From an uncultured Roseobacter sp. (GTDB lineage Bacteria > Pseudomonadota > Alphaproteobacteria > Rhodobacterales > Rhodobacteraceae), in contig NZ_CANLXG010000001.1 of NCBI RefSeq assembly GCF_947495025.1, positions 806,001 to 870,000 on the forward strand: 64,000 nt of DNA. Direction: 5' to 3'. Every line of letters begins with the position of its first letter. Within the stretch, counting starts at the first letter, position 1. The notes under the pieces are model-generated. The model was given only the letters and a program-made list of their open reading frames with translations, did not search any database and had not been told where the DNA came from. This document shows, in pieces, positions 19,187 through 27,800 of the stretch. The position numbers were made by a program, and so were the translations under genes.

Positions 19187-20337
19187 CGGCGCTCTCCTGC
19201 GGCCAGAGGTGTGTTCGGAGCACTGGCAGGCACCCTGCCATAAGCCTCTGGCAGCGAACAGGTTTTCAGCTGTGGCATAACCAGACGGCCAAAGTGCTCG
19301 GCTTCGTCAATATGCGGATAGCCCGAGAAGATAAACGCGCGCATGCCCATTTTCTGATACTCTTCGATCTGGCTCAGCACCTGATCGGCCGAACCCACCA
19401 TCGCCGCACCACAGCCCGAGCGGGCGCGCCCGACGCCCGTCCACAGATGCGGTTCAATGTACCCGAACTCGTCGGCGATATCACGGTTGGCGGATTGATG
19501 AGAAACGCCCAGCGATGTTGCATCCAGCGCGCGTTCGCGGATTTTCCGGCCGTATTCGTCGTCCAGTTTCGAGACGATATACTCCGCGTATTCCTTGGCT
19601 TCTGCCTCGGTGTCGCGCACGATCATGTGTACCCGCAGGCCATAGTCCAGCGTCCGGCCCTTTTCCACCGCACGCGCGTGCACGGCCTTCATCCGCTCAG
19701 CCAGCTGGTCTTTGGGTTCCGGCCACATCAGATAAACGTCGCAATGCTCAGCGCACAGATCGAGCGCATCCGGAGAGTAGCCACCAAAGTACAGCAGCGG
19801 ACCGCCGGTCTGATACGGGCGCACCGGATCGGTTGTCAGACCCGAGAAGTTGTACACCTCGCCGGCGTGGTTGATCTCGTCCCGGCTCCAGGCCTGTTTG
19901 AGGATTTCGACCACCTCGCGCGAGCGCTGATACCGATAGGGGCTGGGTTCTTTCTGGCCCGGAAAATCCGAGCTGATGATGTTAATGGTCAGCCGCCCTT
20001 CGAGCATATGATCAAGCGTCGCGATGGTGCGTGCCAGCATAATGGGCTGCATCTCACCGCAGCGCACGGCCGCCAGCAGGTTGATCTTTTCAGTGATCGG
20101 CGCGCAGCCCGCCACAAAGCTCAGCGTGTCCTGCCCTACCTGATAAGAGGACGGGCACAGAATATTGCGGAACCCCTGCGCTTCAGCTGTTTTTACGATG
20201 TCCGAGCAATGCGCCCAGCTTGACCGCAGGTCGCCGTCCGGCACGCCCAGAAACTGGTAATCGTCAGAACAGAGCGCCGAGAACCAGGACACCTCAGCGG
20301 CGTCCAGATCGGCAGATGTGACCGGCACAATCGTCAT
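19183..20337 (-). CDS. smoC: Flavin-dependent sulfonate monooxygenase (SmoC-like, LLM class)
   Basis: Bacterial luciferase-like monooxygenase of the SsuD/alkanesulfonate class, about 384 aa from ATG 20337 (AGGGAAC upstream). Visible features are the EVSWFSALCSDDYQFLG N-terminus, GRLTINIISSDFPGQ, YRYQRSREVVEILKQAW and RARSGCGAAMVGS. With reduced flavin and oxygen it would release sulfite from a sulfonated sugar. My memory of the family places it with the sulfoquinovose monooxygenases rather than general SsuD, but no alignment was run. It is the first gene of the operon, divergent from a GntR regulator. Confidence 0.75.
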   Translation of the reverse strand: MTIVPVTSADLDAAEVSWFSALCSDDYQFLGVPDGDLRSSWAHCSDIVKTAEAQGFRNILCPSSYQVGQDTLSFVAGCAPITEKINLLAAVRCGEMQPIMLARTIATLDHMLEGRLTINIISSDFPGQKEPSPYRYQRSREVVEILKQAWSRDEINHAGEVYNFSGLTTDPVRPYQTGGPLLYFGGYSPDALDLCAEHCDVYLMWPEPKDQLAERMKAVHARAVEKGRTLDYGLRVHMIVRDTEAEAKEYAEYIVSKLDDEYGRKIRERALDATSLGVSHQSANRDIADEFGYIEPHLWTGVGRARSGCGAAMVGSADQVLSQIEEYQKMGMRAFIFSGYPHIDEAEHFGRLVMPQLKTCSLPEAYGRVPASAPNTPLAAGERR

Positions 20338-20436
20338 TGTTGTTCCCTGTGAAAAGATCTTCGGTTTGTTCTTGCATAGCATCCGTTTCGTGGTAGATCA
20401 ATCGTGTATCAATTTTCGGTTTCCCCGCGGGCTGAC

Positions 20437-21144
20437 ATGTCATCTGCACCAGAAAATCCGGGGCCCCTGCCCAAATACGTGCAGCTTGCTGAGCTGCTGA
20501 TCCGCGATATTGACACCGGTCGGCTGATGGACGGTGAACGCCTGCCACCGGAACGCAGGATGGCTGCTGAGCTGCGCACATCCGTTGGTACGCTGCGCAA
20601 GGCTCTGCGTGTAATGGAGCAGAAAGGTCTGCTGCGGCGCGTGCAGGGCTCGGGAAATTATATACAGCGCAAAGGCGGACCCGGCGGGACATATGCGATG
20701 TTCCGACTGGAGCTGCTGTCGGGTGGCGGGCTCCCGCGCGCTGACGTTCTTGATGTGAAGACTCTTGTGAAACCGGCAGACCTGCCGGAGTTCGGTACGT
20801 CAGACCGGGCCACGCGCATCCGCCGCGAGCGTTTCCTCAATGATACAGCAATTGCTGTCGAAGAGATCTGGCTGGATGCGGGCATGGGAGAACTGAGCCG
20901 CGATATGCTGTCCGATTCGCTTTACCAGACCTATCTGCAGCGTCTGGGCTTCTGGGTGACACGGGCCGAAGACCGGGTCAGCATCGGTGCGCTTCCGGAC
21001 TGGACACCAGAGAGATTCGGGCGCAAAGGCGCGCCCTGCGGATACATCGAACGCTATTCCTGGGCAGACCGGCCCGGGGCCATCGAATTTTCACGCACAT
21101 GGTTTGATCCGGCACGGGCCAACTATGTGCAGCGTCTGAAATAG
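20437..21144 (+). CDS. GntR-family regulator with UTRA sensor domain
   Basis: Transcriptional regulator, about 235 aa from ATG 20437; a GTG at 20404 is an alternative. An N-terminal winged helix-turn-helix (YVQLAELLIRDIDTG... LPPERRMAAEL, TVGTL-type recognition helix) is followed by a UTRA ligand domain from about residue 95. It lies between smoC (divergent) and the Gfo/Idh/MocA gene (13 bp downstream, same strand), so it most likely senses the sugar or an intermediate of this locus. A direct repeat ATCAAT at 20397 and 20408 lies near its start. Confidence 0.82.
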   Translation: MSSAPENPGPLPKYVQLAELLIRDIDTGRLMDGERLPPERRMAAELRTSVGTLRKALRVMEQKGLLRRVQGSGNYIQRKGGPGGTYAMFRLELLSGGGLPRADVLDVKTLVKPADLPEFGTSDRATRIRRERFLNDTAIAVEEIWLDAGMGELSRDMLSDSLYQTYLQRLGFWVTRAEDRVSIGALPDWTPERFGRKGAPCGYIERYSWADRPGAIEFSRTWFDPARANYVQRLK

Positions 21145-21156
21145 GAAAATGACCTC

Positions 21157-22260
21157 ATGAGCACTCCAACACGTTACGGTATCATTGGCTGCGGCATGAT
21201 GGGCCAGGAGCACATCCGCAACATCGCGCTGCTGCCGGATACGCAGGTCCACGCCATTTTCGAGCCCGACGCCGGCATGCGCCGCGAGGCTGCGGCGCTA
21301 GTGCCGGATGTGCAGTTTGCCAGTTCAGTCGCAGAGCTTCTCGCCGTCAATGCGCTGGACTGTCTGGTTATTGCCAGCCCGAACCATTGCCATGCCGGCC
21401 AGATATCCGAGATCGCGCGCATCCGCCCCCTGCCCCTGCTCGTCGAAAAGCCTCTGCTGACAGACCCCGCTGACATCGAACCGCTGCAGCAGGTCATTGC
21501 GGCCTATCCCGCGCCGGTCTGGGTGGCAATGGAGTACCGCTATATGCCGCCGATCTCGGCCCTGCTGCTGACAGCGCCGGAGGTTACAGGCGGCATCCGG
21601 ATGCTGAGCATCCGGGAACACCGCTTTCCGTTTCTGGAAAAGGTCGGTGACTGGAACCGTTTCAATGCCAAAACCGGCGGCACATTCGTCGAAAAGTGCT
21701 GCCACTTCTTTGATCTGATGCGACTTGCCATCGGGTCAGAGCCGGTCCGTGTGATGGCCAGCGCGGATCAGTCGGTCAACCATCTGGACGAGAGCTATGA
21801 CGGACAGACACCCGACATTATCGACAACGGATATGTCATCGTTGATTTTGCCAATGGCGCCCGCGCGATGCTCGAACTGTGCATGTTCGCCGAAGGGGCA
21901 CGCTACCAGGAAGAAATTTCTGCCGTCGGCCCCGCTGGCCGCATCGAGGCCTTTGTTCCCGGGCCGGGTCGCTTCTGGCCTGCCGATCTTGGCCCGGCGC
22001 CAACACCGCTTCTGGAGCTGAGTCCGAGACACCCGAAGCGCCCGGAGGTCCGCGAAATCCCTGTGGACCCCGAACTGCTGGAAGCCGGCGACCACAACGG
22101 ATCGACCTTCTACCAGCACCGCGGATTCCTTGAACTGGTGCAGGGCGCGCGCGCGGCTCCCGACGTGTCCTTTGCCGACGGGCTGATGGCCGTACGGATG
22201 GGTATGGCTGCTCAGCAGTCGGCGCTGACAGGTCAGGCCGTTACCATGGGGTCAGCATAA
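21157..22260 (+). CDS. Gfo/Idh/MocA-family oxidoreductase, candidate NAD-dependent sulfoquinovosidase
   Basis: 367 aa. An N-terminal Rossmann fold is shown by RYGIIGCGMMGQEHIRNIA; the conserved LVEKPLLTD (catalytic Lys) and the active-site stretch GGTFVEKCCHFFDL follow, then the C-terminal beta-sheet domain. Usual role: NAD(P)-dependent sugar oxidation. Some members of this fold act as NAD-dependent glycosidases; the SqgA family (GH188) cleaves sulfoquinovosides. Because this locus has the sulfo-SMO core but no GH31 sulfoquinovosidase, that role is a reasonable hypothesis, not shown by the sequence. It is co-directional with the GntR gene. Confidence 0.75.
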   Translation: MSTPTRYGIIGCGMMGQEHIRNIALLPDTQVHAIFEPDAGMRREAAALVPDVQFASSVAELLAVNALDCLVIASPNHCHAGQISEIARIRPLPLLVEKPLLTDPADIEPLQQVIAAYPAPVWVAMEYRYMPPISALLLTAPEVTGGIRMLSIREHRFPFLEKVGDWNRFNAKTGGTFVEKCCHFFDLMRLAIGSEPVRVMASADQSVNHLDESYDGQTPDIIDNGYVIVDFANGARAMLELCMFAEGARYQEEISAVGPAGRIEAFVPGPGRFWPADLGPAPTPLLELSPRHPKRPEVREIPVDPELLEAGDHNGSTFYQHRGFLELVQGARAAPDVSFADGLMAVRMGMAAQQSALTGQAVTMGSA

Positions 22261-22269
22261 TCACAGACT

Positions 22270-23145
22270 TCAGGGCGCGATCAGCGTGACGCCCGGGATT
22301 CTGCCAATCTCAAAGACGTCCTCTTCATAGGCGGCGGTCATGTCAGCGATCAGCTCCGCGTTCCAGCCGGGCATATCGATGACTTCTTCGATGGCGTCGT
22401 CGCGGGCAAATTTGTCAAGAAAAACAACCATCACGCGGCGAAGCTGGATCTCGGTGAGCCCCGGTCGCGTTCTGACGTACTCGCGAAACTGCACCTGCCC
22501 GTCCGGCTCCATAATATCTTCCAGCAGGTCATATGCCCCGGTCACGGACACGCCGTGATCCAGTCCCGCAATCTCGCGGATGACCTGGCTCCAGACGATC
22601 GGCGCATCTTCATTGCACCAGACCGTCAGGGCAACATCCGGCGCTGCCTCCCGCATACGCAACAGCGTATCTGACCACCGGATCACGCGCGGATCAAAAC
22701 CATCCGTAAAGTCGGCCATTTCCTCGCGCGGGGATTCGCGAAAAGCAGCAGGCAGAAAAGTTGCCGGGTTGCGCAGAGCCATAAAGAACTCAAGATCATC
22801 CTGTGCAAAGACTTCTGCAAGGCCGGCCATCCGCGCGGGCGCTTTAGGGTAAAGAACTCCTTTGCGCAGTGCTGCCCGGGGCACGCCAAATATATGAGGA
22901 TGGGACAAAAGCACCCGGTCTGCTGTTTCCCCCTCAAGAATGGCATCCAGCAACAACTCACGCGCATCAGGTGCTGCAGGGGCTGTCTCCATCGCAGACA
23001 GCATCCCGCGCATGAGCTTGCGGTACCGTCCCGGTCCGGGCACGGCTGTTCCGTTCGGCACCAGGCTGTCTTTGTTGCGCAGCAGACATTTCATCACGCG
23101 ATCTTCCTGCGTGAAGTGCGCGCCTGTGTGGAAAACCAGCTGCAT
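22270..23145 (-). CDS. Conserved protein, weakly sulfotransferase-like
   Basis: About 291 aa from ATG 23145, which has GGGA upstream; upstream codons to 23208 are probably untranslated. I do not recognise a firm family. The N-terminus (LVFHTGAHFTQEDRVMKCLL then a GPGRYR motif) has the layout of sulfotransferase-like proteins, but the phosphate-binding Gly/Ser/Thr residues of a true PAPS loop are missing. No membrane segment or signal is apparent. It converges on the Gfo/Idh/MocA gene with a 9-bp gap and stands alone. Confidence 0.6.
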   Translation of the reverse strand: MQLVFHTGAHFTQEDRVMKCLLRNKDSLVPNGTAVPGPGRYRKLMRGMLSAMETAPAAPDARELLLDAILEGETADRVLLSHPHIFGVPRAALRKGVLYPKAPARMAGLAEVFAQDDLEFFMALRNPATFLPAAFRESPREEMADFTDGFDPRVIRWSDTLLRMREAAPDVALTVWCNEDAPIVWSQVIREIAGLDHGVSVTGAYDLLEDIMEPDGQVQFREYVRTRPGLTEIQLRRVMVVFLDKFARDDAIEEVIDMPGWNAELIADMTAAYEEDVFEIGRIPGVTLIAP

Positions 23146-23285
23146 CAGTATCCCGGGAAAAGGCAATTTCAGTGAGCGCAGGCTATCGTGTGCATGCGGC
23201 GGGTTCAAACCTTATCGCAATGGCGAAATTTCTCGTATTTCCCCTCTTGCACCAGCGCCACAAACTGACTAAACGACCGCCCAGT

Positions 23286-23361
23286 GCCCCTATAGCTCAG
23301 CTGGTAGAGCAACTGATTTGTAATCAGTAGGTCCGCGGTTCGAGTCCGTGTGGGGGCACCA
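23286..23361 (+). tRNA. tRNA-Thr (anticodon TGT)
   Basis: Full cloverleaf of 76 nt with encoded CCA. Acceptor GCCCCTA pairs with TGGGGGC (one G-T wobble); D-arm GCTC...GAGC; anticodon stem ACTGA/TCAGT with loop TTTGTAA, anticodon at 23319-23321; T-arm CGCGG TTCGAGT CCGTG. No integrase or attachment-site duplication is seen beside it. Confidence 0.97.
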
Positions 23362-23485
23362 TTCCCTGAATGCACAAAACCATCAGCCAGAACCACCGTG
23401 GCAACGGCGCGTTTATTCTGCGCAGGCCAGTGCCCGGCCCGCTTCAGACCCGGGGTACACTTCACCTGCTGCTGCGCGCAGTCTT

Positions 23486-24511
23486 TTACAGGCCAAAGAC
23501 GTCCAGAGCATCTGTGAACCCTTTGAACCGTACGGCCTCAACCGGCGAACAACTTTCCGGACTGTCAAGGTGACGGTGCGTTTCAGGGTCCAGAAGAATG
23601 CTGTGCCCTGCGAGCTTGGTATGCGCCTCAAGACGTGCTGCGAGGTTCACTGTCCTGCCTATACAGGTATAGGTCGCGCGCGCATCTGTCCCTGCATACC
23701 CGGCGACAACCTCACCTGTCGCAATACCGAAACCAACCCGGAGTTCGGGCTGATCCAGCGATACGGGTTCGGCATTGAGAACCTCGATCATGCCAAGCAT
23801 CTCCTGAGCTGCAGAAACGGCGCTCTGCGCTGAGTTTTCGAGAGGTTGCGGCGCACCGAAAAGCGCCATCAGACCGTCTCCGACCATCAGACTTACGATG
23901 CCGCCCTGTGAGGTGACCGCCTCGAACATCAGCGTATAGTAGGTGTTGAGCAGCTCAATCGTGTCTTCAGGCGACATGTTTTCGGAAATGGCGGTGAAAT
24001 CCCGGATGTCACAGAACAGGACCGTTGCCGAAATCCGCCGCCCGCCGATGGCAAATCCCTGTTCGCGCAGGTCCTGAGCCACCTCGTCCGTCGCAAACCG
24101 TTTGAGAAGACGTTTCTGCTCGTCGTAAAGACGCTTCTTCTCCAGTCCCGAGCTTACCCGCGCATTGAGCAGCGTCTTGTTCACAGGCTTGGGAATGTAA
24201 TCATCCGCGCCCAGTTCGATGCAGCGGACAATATTGTCGAGGCCTTCGACAGACGATGTGACAATAACCGGCAGATCGCGCAGTTCCGCATCGCCTTTCA
24301 GCGCCTCCAGCACCTCAAAACCGTCCATCTCAGGCATTTCGATATCAAGCAGGATCATGTCGAACGCCCCCTGCCCGAGCATCTGCATCGCCACAGCGCC
24401 GTTTTCGGCAACCGACGCCCGGTGGCCAAGAAGCTCGACGCTGCGCGACATCAGCAAACGGTTGACTTTGTTGTCGTCAACAATCAGCAGATGACCCTTT
24501 TCATCACCCAT
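23486..24511 (-). CDS. Response regulator with class III adenylate/guanylate cyclase output
   Basis: 341 aa. The receiver domain (about 1-125) has the acidic pair Asp12-Asp13, phospho-acceptor Asp56 (ILLDIEMPEMDG) and Lys in PKPVNK. After a helical linker comes a class III cyclase domain (about 170-335) with both metal aspartates in VLFCDIRDFTAISEN and VGDGLMALFG; the substrate-specifying region reads YTCIGRTVNLAARLE. It should make cAMP or cGMP under phosphorelay control. It is the last gene of the giant-kinase operon, overlapping the HPt gene by 8 bp. Confidence 0.9.
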   Translation of the reverse strand: MGDEKGHLLIVDDNKVNRLLMSRSVELLGHRASVAENGAVAMQMLGQGAFDMILLDIEMPEMDGFEVLEALKGDAELRDLPVIVTSSVEGLDNIVRCIELGADDYIPKPVNKTLLNARVSSGLEKKRLYDEQKRLLKRFATDEVAQDLREQGFAIGGRRISATVLFCDIRDFTAISENMSPEDTIELLNTYYTLMFEAVTSQGGIVSLMVGDGLMALFGAPQPLENSAQSAVSAAQEMLGMIEVLNAEPVSLDQPELRVGFGIATGEVVAGYAGTDARATYTCIGRTVNLAARLEAHTKLAGHSILLDPETHRHLDSPESCSPVEAVRFKGFTDALDVFGL

Positions 24512-24839
24512 CCGGAAGGCCCTTCAGCACGGCGGCTGTCCGATGCCAGATGTCTTCGAGCTCCGGTATCGCGGGCGCGCCGGCAGACAGCCCTGTCAGC
24601 TCCATTTCGCGTGCCTGATCGGCCAGCGCGCCGGCGCCAAACGTCTGTGCGTTCGATTTGATGGAATGCGCCGCACGCCGGTAGCCATCTGCATCACCGG
24701 CTGACAGCGCCTCTTTGAGCGCTGCGATCATATCGGGCGCATCTCCCAGAAAGGTTTCAACAAGCTCGGACGCGAAATCGGCGCCCATCGTATCCGCCAG
24801 TTCGGCAATGGCGTCGGGGTCTACAAGAGTTTCTGTCAT
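24504..24839 (-). CDS. HPt (histidine phosphotransfer) protein
   Basis: 111-aa stand-alone HPt protein. The phospho-accepting His58 sits in [14 protein letters not shown], the classic HPt helix. It overlaps the kinase stop (ATGA) and the cyclase-regulator start, so all three are translationally coupled. It would pass phosphate from the receivers of the hybrid kinase to the cyclase response regulator. Confidence 0.92.
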   Translation of the reverse strand: MTETLVDPDAIAELADTMGADFASELVETFLGDAPDMIAALKEALSAGDADGYRRAAHSIKSNAQTFGAGALADQAREMELTGLSAGAPAIPELEDIWHRTAAVLKGLPDG

Positions 24840-27800
24840 GTTTTCTCCCTGACATAAGGCGGCACATTCAGCAGTGCCTCGATCAGCCGGTCAACGCGGA
24901 TGGGCTTGGCGATGTAATCATCCATGCCTGCAGCAAGGCACATTTCACGGTCCCCTTCCATGGCATTGGCTGTCATCGCAACAATCCGCGGGCGCGCGTC
25001 AGCGTCGTACTCCGACGTAATTCTGCGGGACGCTTCCAGCCCGTCCATTTCGGGCATCTGCACATCCATCAGGACAACGTCATAGGTCTGGCGTGCGACG
25101 CTCTCGAGCGCCTCTTTGCCGTTGCTGGCCAGATCCGCCCGGTATCCCATCTGTTCCAGCAGACGGATCGCAAGTTTCTGATTTACCAGATTATCCTCTG
25201 CCAGCAGAATCCGCAGCGGGTGACGCATGGCCATTCCAGGATCGGTTTTGGGCTTGTCGCTGCGTTTTGGTTCGATTTTCGGAACGCCCGCAGGCGCAAA
25301 AAGTGTGACCAGCGTGTCAAAGAGATGCGACTGGCGCAGGGGTTTCGCAAGATAGGCTGCGAACAGGTCGTCCTCCGCCTCTGCATCGCGGATGCCAAGC
25401 GAACTGAAGAGCACAAGTGGCAGATCCGGGCGATGCCTGCGGATTTCATGCGCCAGGGCCACACCGTCCATGTCCGGCATGTGCATATCAAGAATGGCCA
25501 GATCAAATGCATCGTTCCGCACCACAGCATCGAGCGCCTCGCCCGGTAAGGAGAACGCTTCGGTCCGGGTACCCCATTTCTGTGTCTGCAGAGACAGGAT
25601 TTTCAGGTTCGTTGCATTGTCATCCACCACCAGCAGGCGCTTGCCCAAAAGCTCGGACTGCTCTCCCGCCAGGCTGCGGGAGCGCGCTTCCGGCAGATCG
25701 CTCTTTCGCGCATCGATGGAAAAGCAGAAACAAGAGCCCTTGCCCGCGCCCTCGCTGGTGGCCCACATGGTGCCGCCCATCAGTTCGGCCAGACGCTTTG
25801 AGATCGCCAGACCCAGTCCGGTTCCACCGTATTTGCGTGTGGTGGAACTGTCGGCCTGACTGAAAGACTGGAAGAGCCGTCCCATTCCGGCTTCCGTCAG
25901 ACCGATGCCGGTGTCCCGGACTGCAAATTCCAGCGACACCGATTTGCCGCTGCTGCGCGTGGCGCTGACCGACAGGACAACCTCGCCCTCTTCCGTAAAT
26001 TTCACGGCATTCGACAGAAGATTCAGCAGGATCTGTCGCAACCGGGTCAGGTCCGCGCTGATGGCCGCCGGGACATTGTCATCCAGAATATAGGCAACAT
26101 CGAGCTGCTTCTCCGCTGCACGGCCGGCAACCAGGTCCAGTGCAGATTCGATGCACTCCCGAAGGTCAAAAGGATGATCCTCAATGTCCATCTGGCCGGC
26201 TTCGATTTTGGAGAAGTCGAGTATTTCGTTGATAATCCCCAGAAGCGCATCCCCGCTGTCGCGTATCGTACGGGCGTAATCATGCTGCTCGGCATCCAGA
26301 CTGGTGTCCATCAGCAGCCCGCTCATGCCGATCACCGCGTTCATGGGCGTGCGTATCTCGTGGCTCATCGTGGCAAGGAATGCGCTCTTGGCCTCGTTTG
26401 CCTTTTCGGCCGCAGCCCGCGCTTCCTCGGCCTCGCGGAACAGGCGGGTGTTCTCAATCGCGATGACCGCCTGATTGCCGAACGAAGATGCAAGATCAAT
26501 GTCGTCCCCGGAATAGGCCTTCTTTTCCGCCCGGGCAAACACCAGCAGACCCTGGAAATCCCCCTTGTATTCCAGTGGGACGTAGAGCGCCGAATGAACG
26601 CCGTACCGGTCGTGGATTCTCTGTTCATGCGGCGGCAGTTCAATGTTCGTCCAGTCCGGCAGGTGCAGAATTCTGCGTTCGCTGATCGCGCGCGACGGAA
26701 AGTTCGCCGCAGGATCAACCGGCAGGTTCTGCGGCCCGAGGTCTTCCAGTTTGCCGTCGGGCGTCGCGCCCGCCACAGGTGAATAGGTTTTGCCGTCGCT
26801 TATCATGACAAAGGCAAGATCGCTGGACAGCAGGGATGTCGCAGCCTCGCAGATTGCGTTCATAACCGGCGCAACATCCGTCTGAACGCTGCTGATCACA
26901 CGCAGGATATCTGTACTGGCTGTTTGCCGGGCAAGCGCGGACTGAGTTTCATTGAAAAGACGGACGTTTTCGATGGCAATAACGGCCTGATCACAGAACG
27001 AATGGCCCAGTTCAATCTCGTCCTCCGAGAAACTGCGCACGGTTTCTGTTCGGGTAAAGATCAGGACCCCGACGCTTTCATTCTCGCGCAGCAGTGGGAG
27101 GTAAAGAACTGATTTCAGACCGAACTTTTCAAAGGTGTCGACCTCATGCGGCAACAGTTCCGCCTCCCGGTGGTCCGGGATATGCACCATCTGCCCTGTT
27201 GCGGCCACGCGTGAGGGGTAATTCCGGCCAGGATCAATCGGAATTTTCCGCCGCACCAGCGTATCAAGCACCCCGCCGTTCTGAACGCCGGCAGTTGGGG
27301 TCAGCGTGTCGCCGTCACGCAGCATAACAACTGATCCGTCACACCCGAGCAACTGACACCCTGCCCGCGCGATGGCCTCAAACACCGGCGTGGTATCAGT
27401 CGGCGACTGGCTGATAACACGCAGAATATCCGCACTGGCCGTCTGGCGCGCCAGCGCTGTCTGCGTTTCATGAAACAGACGAACATTTTCAATAGCAATC
27501 ACCGCCTGATCGCAGAACGATTTCGCAATTGCGGTCTCGTCGTCGGTAAAGGCCCGTTTGGTTTTGCGGATCAGACCAAGCCCGCCGAGGCACACATCAC
27601 CCCGCATCAGGGGCAGCATCAGCGACGATCTGAACCCGTGCCTGTCCCGGATCGCGGCGTCGCGCGCCGGCAGATCAACCGCATCCCAGTCGGGAAGATG
27701 AATGATTTTCTTTCCGGCCAGCACGCGCGAGGGCAGGTTTGCCTCTGGGTCAAGCTTTGTCCTCATCTCGCTGATTTCTTTTTCCAGACCGTCAGGTGTT

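Noticed and set aside
20397..20413. Direct repeat ATCAAT with 11-bp period at the smoC/GntR junction
   Set aside because: Could be a regulator site, but six-base repeats in an AT-rich spacer are too weak without comparison; not listed as a feature.
23205..23465. Minus-strand ORF across the tRNA
   Set aside because: Its middle is the complement of tRNA-Thr, the source of a well-known spurious protein pattern (TRTRTADLLITNQLLYQLSY).
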